A stretch of DNA of 8,825 nucleotides from CAVPRW01 sp046727435 [NCBI: bacterium]. Lineage in GTDB: Bacteria > Tectomicrobia > Entotheonellia > J063. Position 1 is the stretch's first letter; each line of letters starts with the position of its first letter. Under the pieces are notes generated by a model, which saw only the letters and a list, made by a program, of their open reading frames with translations, was not told where the DNA came from and did no database searches. Shown in pieces: positions 4,538 through 8,825 of this stretch. The stretch is taken from positions 1 through 8,825 of the forward strand of contig JBKPCR010000339.1 of the NCBI GenBank assembly GCA_046727435.1, given 5' to 3'. Both the position numbers and the translations under genes were made by a program.

Positions 4538-6109
4538 ATGCCTCAGATGAATCATTATGACGTGATCATCATCGGAACGGGCGCCGGCGGTGGAACGCTC
4601 GCATATACCCTTGCGCCCTCTGGCAAGCGCATCCTGTTGCTCGAACGCGGCGACTATGTGCCGCGGGAAAAGGATAACTGGAGCCCTCGGGCAGTGAATG
4701 TCGAGGCCAAGTACAACACCAAAGAGGTCTGGCGCGATCACCACGGACAGCCTCTGCATCCACACACGAACTATTACGTGGGTGGCAATACCAAGTTCTA
4801 CGGCGCGGCATTATTCCGGTTGCGCCATGAAGACTTCGGCGAGATCAAGCATTATGGTGGGGTTTCGCCTGCCTGGCCAATCACCTATGAGGAGATGGAA
4901 CCATACTACGGCCAAGCTGAGCGGCTCTACCAGGTCCATGGCCTACGCGGGGAAGACCCCACCGAGCCCCACGCCAGCGTACCATATCCATATCCTCCGG
5001 TGAGCCATGAGGCGCGCATACAGCAATTGAGCGATGACTTCGCACGGCTCGGACTACGACCGTTCCATACGCCGCTCGGCGTCATGCTGGACGAAAACAA
5101 TCGGCAGCACAGCCGCTGTATCCGTTGCGACACCTGCGACGGCTTTCCGTGCCTGGTCTATGCCAAATCGGATGCCCAGGTGTGCTGTGTCGGCCCGGCT
5201 TTGCAGCACCAAAACGTTACCTTGCTGACCAACGCCCACGTCTTGCGCCTGGAAACCAGCTCATCCGGCCGCGAGGTGACCGCTGTTCATGTGGAGCACG
5301 ATGGCAGCCATGAGGTTTATTCCGCCGACATCGTCGTCGCGTCGTGTGGCGCCATTAACTCGGCCGCCCTGATGCTACGTTCGGCCAACGACAGGCACCC
5401 GGATGGTCTGGCCAACAGCTCGGGTGTCGTGGGGCGACATTACATGGGCCATATCAACTCAGTGTTGATGGCTATCTCCAGGTGCCCCAATCCGACAGTG
5501 TTTCAAAAGTCGTTGGCCATCAACGATTTCTATTTCGGCGCGGAGGACTGGGAGTACCCGATGGGCCACATCTCCTTCGTCGGCAAGCTCGATGCGGAAA
5601 CGCTGAAAGCCGGCGCCCCGGCGATCGCGCCGGGATTCACGCTCGAATTGATGGCCCGACACTCGCTCGATTTCTGGCTCACCTCTGAGGATTTACCCGA
5701 TCCCGACAATCGGGTCTCGCTCGACCGCGACGGCAACATCGTGCTCACATACAAACCGAACAACGAAGAGGGGCACAAACGTCTCATCGAGAAACTTAAG
5801 GGATTAATGCAGCAACAAACGAAATGTACGGTCCACGGGCATGAATGCCATGTCGGGCTGTTCTCCCGCAATCTGTTCGTTGGCCAGCGTATCCCGCTGG
5901 CCGGGGTGGCTCATCAGAACGGCACCATCCGCTTCGGAATCGATCCCAAGACGTCGGCTCTCGATGTCAACTGTAAGGCACACGACGTGGACAACCTGTA
6001 TGTCGTCGACGCCAGCTTCTTCCCGTCCAGCGGCGCGGTGAATCCGGCCTTGACCATCATGGCCAACGCGCTACGGGTGGGAGACCATCTCCGAGAAAAA
6101 TTGGGCTAG
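4538..6109 (+). CDS. GMC-family FAD oxidoreductase with Cys cluster
   Basis: A 523-residue flavoprotein of the glucose-methanol-choline family, which oxidises an alcohol or sugar hydroxyl using FAD. The N-terminal Rossmann motif is IIIGTGAGGGTLA (G13-x-G15-x2-G18), followed by LLLERGD (Glu36 for the FAD ribose). YYVGGNTKFYGAALFR matches the family's second FAD-contact segment. The C-terminal end has H459 in GVAHQNGTIRFGIDP and N502 in GAVNPALTI, the expected catalytic His/Asn pair. Between them lies an unusual C194-x2-C197-x2-C200-x4-C205 (RCIRCDTCDGFPC), plus a C216-C217 pair. There is no signal peptide, so it is either cytosolic or exported with a partner. GAGGGAG lies 7 bases before ATG 4538. 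It is the operon's central enzyme. The substrate is not predictable. Polyol, aldose or long-chain alcohol dehydrogenase are all possible. Confidence 0.95.
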   Translation: MPQMNHYDVIIIGTGAGGGTLAYTLAPSGKRILLLERGDYVPREKDNWSPRAVNVEAKYNTKEVWRDHHGQPLHPHTNYYVGGNTKFYGAALFRLRHEDFGEIKHYGGVSPAWPITYEEMEPYYGQAERLYQVHGLRGEDPTEPHASVPYPYPPVSHEARIQQLSDDFARLGLRPFHTPLGVMLDENNRQHSRCIRCDTCDGFPCLVYAKSDAQVCCVGPALQHQNVTLLTNAHVLRLETSSSGREVTAVHVEHDGSHEVYSADIVVASCGAINSAALMLRSANDRHPDGLANSSGVVGRHYMGHINSVLMAISRCPNPTVFQKSLAINDFYFGAEDWEYPMGHISFVGKLDAETLKAGAPAIAPGFTLELMARHSLDFWLTSEDLPDPDNRVSLDRDGNIVLTYKPNNEEGHKRLIEKLKGLMQQQTKCTVHGHECHVGLFSRNLFVGQRIPLAGVAHQNGTIRFGIDPKTSALDVNCKAHDVDNLYVVDASFFPSSGAVNPALTIMANALRVGDHLREKLG

Positions 6110-6146
6110 TGCAGAGTGTAGGTCAATTATCGGGTATACACGACAC

Positions 6147-6156
6147 AAAGGAGGAG
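6147..6156 (+). promoter_or_regulatory. Shine-Dalgarno deciding the DUF417 start
   Basis: AAAGGAGGAG six bases before ATG 6163 is the strongest ribosome site in the operon. It rules in favour of 6163 over the in-frame ATG 6109, which overlaps the GMC stop and would add 18 non-conserved residues. Confidence 0.75.
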
Positions 6157-6162
6157 CCAATC

Positions 6163-6672
6163 ATGACAAGCACGATGGAACGCAATCGAACCACTACGGC
6201 AACGAGCGCGGTCACGATCGACCAGAGCAACACGGTGCAGATGGCCGCGGGCTACCTGCTGCGATACGGGCTGGTCCTGGTCATCGCCTGGATCGGGTTC
6301 ATGAAATTCACCGCCTATGAAGCTGCTGGAATCCAGCCTCTGGTGGCGCATAGCCCGCTCATGAGCTGGGTCTATGCGATCTTCAGTGAACGAGCATTCT
6401 CAGCGCTGCTGGGTGTTGTGGAAGTCGCTGTGGCTGCGATGATCGCCCTTCGCCCGGTGTCCGCGAAGGTGTCGGCGATCGGCAGTGGACTCGCAGCCGT
6501 GATGTTTCTGACGACGCTGACCTTCCTCCTCTCCACACCTGGCTGGGAACCCAGTTTGGGAGGCTTCCCAGCGCTGTCAGTGGTTCCTGGCCAATTCATC
6601 ATCAAAGACATCGTGTTACTCGCGGCCGCCCTGTGGTCCTTAGGCGAGGCGCTGCCTGAGGCACGATCGTGA
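6163..6672 (+). CDS. DUF417 / YkgB (RclC)-like membrane protein
   Basis: A 169-residue inner-membrane protein with four predicted spans (about 29-46, 78-97, 104-124, 145-162) after a polar Thr-rich N-terminus. Family hallmarks are RYGLVLVIAWIGFMKFTAYE followed by AAGIQPLVAHSPLMSW, and GQFIIKDIVLLAAALWSLGE near the end. E. coli RclC (YkgB), a DUF417 member, belongs to the reactive-chlorine resistance system, and the family is distantly DoxX-like. The frame is open back to 6109, but AAAGGAGGAG (6147-6156) six bases before ATG 6163 decides the start. It follows the GMC gene after 53 bases, and its stop overlaps the possible GTG start of the next gene (GTGA). Its place between an oxidase-type enzyme and an exported VOC protein suggests a membrane redox or oxidant-protection role. 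That is inference; the family match is firm. Confidence 0.92.
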   Translation: MTSTMERNRTTTATSAVTIDQSNTVQMAAGYLLRYGLVLVIAWIGFMKFTAYEAAGIQPLVAHSPLMSWVYAIFSERAFSALLGVVEVAVAAMIALRPVSAKVSAIGSGLAAVMFLTTLTFLLSTPGWEPSLGGFPALSVVPGQFIIKDIVLLAAALWSLGEALPEARS

Positions 6673-6680
6673 GGCCAGCC

Positions 6681-7709
6681 ATGAGGCGCCAAGCATTGTG
6701 GCGCATCGCTCTCTTCGTCCTGGGGTGCTATGCATGGACTACCGGCGCCCTGGCGCAAGTGCCCCAGGCACCAGAGGTTGAGGCGGTAGAGGCCGTGGGG
6801 ATGACAGTTGCAGACGTAGAGCGTTCGGTGGGATTTTACTCCAATGTCTTATCGTTCGAGAAAGTCTCGGACGTCGAGGTAGCTGGCAGCGCCTACGAAG
6901 AGCTCCAGGGCGTGTTCGGCCTGCGGATGCGGGTGGTACGGATGCGGCTCGGCGAGGAATTTATCGAGTTGACTGAATTCCTCGCCCCGCGGGGCAGGCC
7001 GATGCCGGTGGACTCGCGGAGTCACGATCGCTGGTTTCAGCACATCGCGCTCATCGTCAGCGATATGGATCGGGCCTACCGGTGGCTGCGCCAGCACAAG
7101 GTCGAGCATGCCTCCTCCGGTCCACAACGGCTGCCGGACTGGAACCCAAATGCTGGGGGCATTCAGGCGTTTTACTTCAAAGATCCCGATGGTCACCACC
7201 TGGAGATCTTGCAGTTCCCACCAGGCAAAGGCGATCCGAAGTGGCAGGCCAAGACCGATCGTTTGTTTCTGGGCATCGATCATACGGCTATCGTGGTGGG
7301 CGATACCGAGGCGAGCCTGAAATTTTACCGAGACACACTGGGCCTGAAGGTGGTGGGCGAAAGTGAGAACTATGGCATCGAGCAGGAACATCTGAACAAC
7401 GTGTTTGGGGCTCGGCTGCGCATCACCACCCTGCGGGCAGCGAAAGGCCCCGGCATCGAGTTTCTGGAGTATTTGACACCGCGTGATGGGCGTCCAATGC
7501 CCACTGACACGCGGGCCAATGATCTGATGCACTGGCAGACAACGCTGGTGACGCATGATATTACAAGTGTGGCCCATCGCCTATGGGCCGGGAAGTTTGC
7601 CCTTGTGTCGCCGGCCCTTGTCACCCTGTCCGAGGGGCAACTGGGATTCACTGCCGGGCTGCTGGTGCGTGACCCGGATGGACACGCCATGCAGGTGATC
7701 GAGCGATAG
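6681..7709 (+). CDS. Exported tandem VOC (glyoxalase-fold) protein
   Basis: A 342-residue protein. An export signal (MRRQALWR, then [17 protein letters not shown], likely cut before Gln26) is followed by two vicinal-oxygen-chelate domains, each with paired beta-alpha-beta3 modules: about residues 31-180 (ending [17 protein letters not shown]) and about 190-342 ([19 protein letters not shown] to [12 protein letters not shown]). Cys16 in VLGC could instead be a lipobox, making it a lipoprotein. The metal-ligand positions are uneven: domain 1 has Ala where the first His is expected but keeps the later His ([10 protein letters not shown]) and Glu (HLEIL); domain 2 has the first His but Gln in the later pair. 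ATG 6681 has GAGG (6671-6674) six bases upstream; GTG 6669, overlapping the previous stop, would add four residues. VOC proteins are isomerases, dioxygenases or binding proteins; the reaction here is unknown. Confidence 0.92.
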   Translation: MRRQALWRIALFVLGCYAWTTGALAQVPQAPEVEAVEAVGMTVADVERSVGFYSNVLSFEKVSDVEVAGSAYEELQGVFGLRMRVVRMRLGEEFIELTEFLAPRGRPMPVDSRSHDRWFQHIALIVSDMDRAYRWLRQHKVEHASSGPQRLPDWNPNAGGIQAFYFKDPDGHHLEILQFPPGKGDPKWQAKTDRLFLGIDHTAIVVGDTEASLKFYRDTLGLKVVGESENYGIEQEHLNNVFGARLRITTLRAAKGPGIEFLEYLTPRDGRPMPTDTRANDLMHWQTTLVTHDITSVAHRLWAGKFALVSPALVTLSEGQLGFTAGLLVRDPDGHAMQVIER

Positions 7710-7725
7710 TAAGAAAGGAGAGGGT

Positions 7726-8825
7726 ATGCGTGCACCAAGGCAGTCGCGATCACGCCAAGAACAACGCCTCCTGAGCCATGAGGAGCGGCGGCTCGAAGAA
7801 TCTGAGCATCGCAGCGCCCACTGGAAACGGTGGGGCCCGTACCTCAGCGAGCGGGCTTGGGGCACGGTGCGAGAGGACTATAGTCCGCATGGCATCGCAT
7901 GGGACCATTTCCCGCATGACCACGCCCGCTCAAAAGCCTATCGCTGGGGGGAGGATGGTATCGGCGGCATCTGCGACCGTCATCAAGCCATCTGCTTCGC
8001 TCTGGCTCTCTGGAACGGCCACGATGCCATTCTCAAAGAACGACTCTTTGGCCTCACAGGCAGTGAAGGGAACCACGGCGAGGACGTCAAAGAGTATTAC
8101 TTCTACCTGGACTCCACACCGACGCACTCCTACATGAGGTTTCTCTACAAGTATCCGCAAGGGGCCTATCCATATGCGCCACTGGTTGAAGAGAATCGCC
8201 GCCGCAGTCGACAGACACTGGAATATGAGCTGCTCGACACAGGTGTATTTGACGAGAATCGCTACTTTGACATCTTCGTTGAGTATGCCAAGGGCAGCCC
8301 AGAGGACATCCTGATCCGCATGCAGATCATCAACCGCGGACCCGAAACCGCCGCGTTAGACCTGTTACCAACAATCTGGTTTCGGAACACATGGTCCTGG
8401 GGGTATGATGTGCGGCGCCCCCACCTCAACTCTGGCGAGGCTTTGCGGAACGCTACGGTCATCGATCTGGAACATTACCACTATGGTGAGCGCCAGCTCT
8501 TCTGCGAGGGCGCACCGACACTGCTCTTCACTGAGAACGAGACTAATGACCGGCGTCTGTACGGCATCGACAGTCATTCCCCGTATGTCAAGGATGGCAT
8601 CAACGACTACATTGTGCATGGCCAGCAGGAGGCCGTGAACCCGCAGCGCATCGGCACGAAAGCCGCAGCGCATTATCATCTCGTCCTCGGCCCAGGTGAG
8701 ACCTTGACCGTACGGTTGCGGTTCAGCGAGCGCGACACCCAGCGCCCGCGCCGGAACCCCTTTGCCTCGGACTTTGATCAGATTGTTGCCGCGCGCCTAC
8801 ACGAAGCTGACGAATTCTATGCCAC
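7726..8825 (+). CDS. MGH/GH63-like glucosidase, 5' part (runs off the window)
   Basis: An open frame of 366 codons runs from ATG 7726 to the right edge without a stop. AAAGGAGAGG (7714-7723) lies two bases before the ATG, its core GGAG about 6 bases away. The N-terminus is very polar and basic ([14 protein letters not shown]), with no signal peptide. Strongly conserved blocks follow: [20 protein letters not shown] (33-52), [20 protein letters not shown] (58-77), [20 protein letters not shown] (108-127), [18 protein letters not shown] (128-145), [20 protein letters not shown] (169-188) and [13 protein letters not shown]. These are what I recall of the bacterial 'glucosidase' family related to mannosyl-oligosaccharide glucosidase (GH63, MGH1-like), normally about 850-900 residues. 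The catalytic acids would lie in the (alpha/alpha)6 domain beyond the window. It follows the VOC gene by 16 bases, as part of the operon. Substrates of such enzymes include glucosylglycerate- or mannosylglycerate-type and other alpha-glucosides; which applies here is open. Confidence 0.9.
   Translation, partial: MRAPRQSRSRQEQRLLSHEERRLEESEHRSAHWKRWGPYLSERAWGTVREDYSPHGIAWDHFPHDHARSKAYRWGEDGIGGICDRHQAICFALALWNGHDAILKERLFGLTGSEGNHGEDVKEYYFYLDSTPTHSYMRFLYKYPQGAYPYAPLVEENRRRSRQTLEYELLDTGVFDENRYFDIFVEYAKGSPEDILIRMQIINRGPETAALDLLPTIWFRNTWSWGYDVRRPHLNSGEALRNATVIDLEHYHYGERQLFCEGAPTLLFTENETNDRRLYGIDSHSPYVKDGINDYIVHGQQEAVNPQRIGTKAAAHYHLVLGPGETLTVRLRFSERDTQRPRRNPFASDFDQIVAARLHEADEFYA

Noticed and set aside
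6849-7577. Minus-strand open frame of 242 codons
   Set aside because: It is a shadow of the VOC gene, whose + frame has clear domains, a signal peptide and operon spacing.

Overview
The window looks like ordinary chromosomal DNA from a GC-rich, Gram-negative-type environmental bacterium. Strong AGGAGG-like Shine-Dalgarno sites, short gene gaps, secreted or membrane-anchored proteins and a gyrase-era set of accessory genes all fit this. The gene mix (MIP channel, Gdx/SugE, DM13, GMC oxidoreductase, DUF417, VOC, MGH/GH63-like glucosidase) and the His/Cys tail of the channel remind me of Nitrospira-like genomes, but I cannot prove the taxon from this sequence. I see no rRNA, tRNA, CRISPR array, transposase or phage gene.

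Layout. Bases 1-102 carry the last codons of an unidentified + strand gene. Bases 428-1129 (+) encode a pentapeptide-repeat protein whose C-terminal segment resembles the one found in TIR-linked pentapeptide proteins. Bases 1179-1676 (-) hold a sigma/anti-sigma pair in decay. The RsrA/zf-HC2-type anti-sigma gene is intact. The ECF sigma gene before it survives only as region 4 and carries a one-base frameshift. After a gene-free stretch come a MIP-family channel (2066-2887), a 25-residue single-span membrane peptide with a perfect Shine-Dalgarno (2912-2989), a long leader with inverted repeats, and a guanidinium exporter of the Gdx/SugE type (3284-3598).

From about 4012 to beyond the right edge there is one tight co-oriented operon: membrane-anchored DM13 protein, GMC flavoprotein oxidoreductase with a ferredoxin-like Cys cluster, DUF417/RclC-like four-span membrane protein, exported tandem-VOC protein, and an MGH/GH63-like glucosidase that runs off the window. 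Gaps are 16, 53, about 8 and 16 bases. The set suggests an envelope-linked redox pathway acting on a sugar or another alcohol/aldehyde: the glucosidase releases it, the GMC enzyme oxidises it, and DM13/DUF417 pass on electrons or protect against oxidants. That joint role is inference; the family assignments themselves are secure. This operon, the micropeptide gene and the decayed sigma factor are the most interesting items here.
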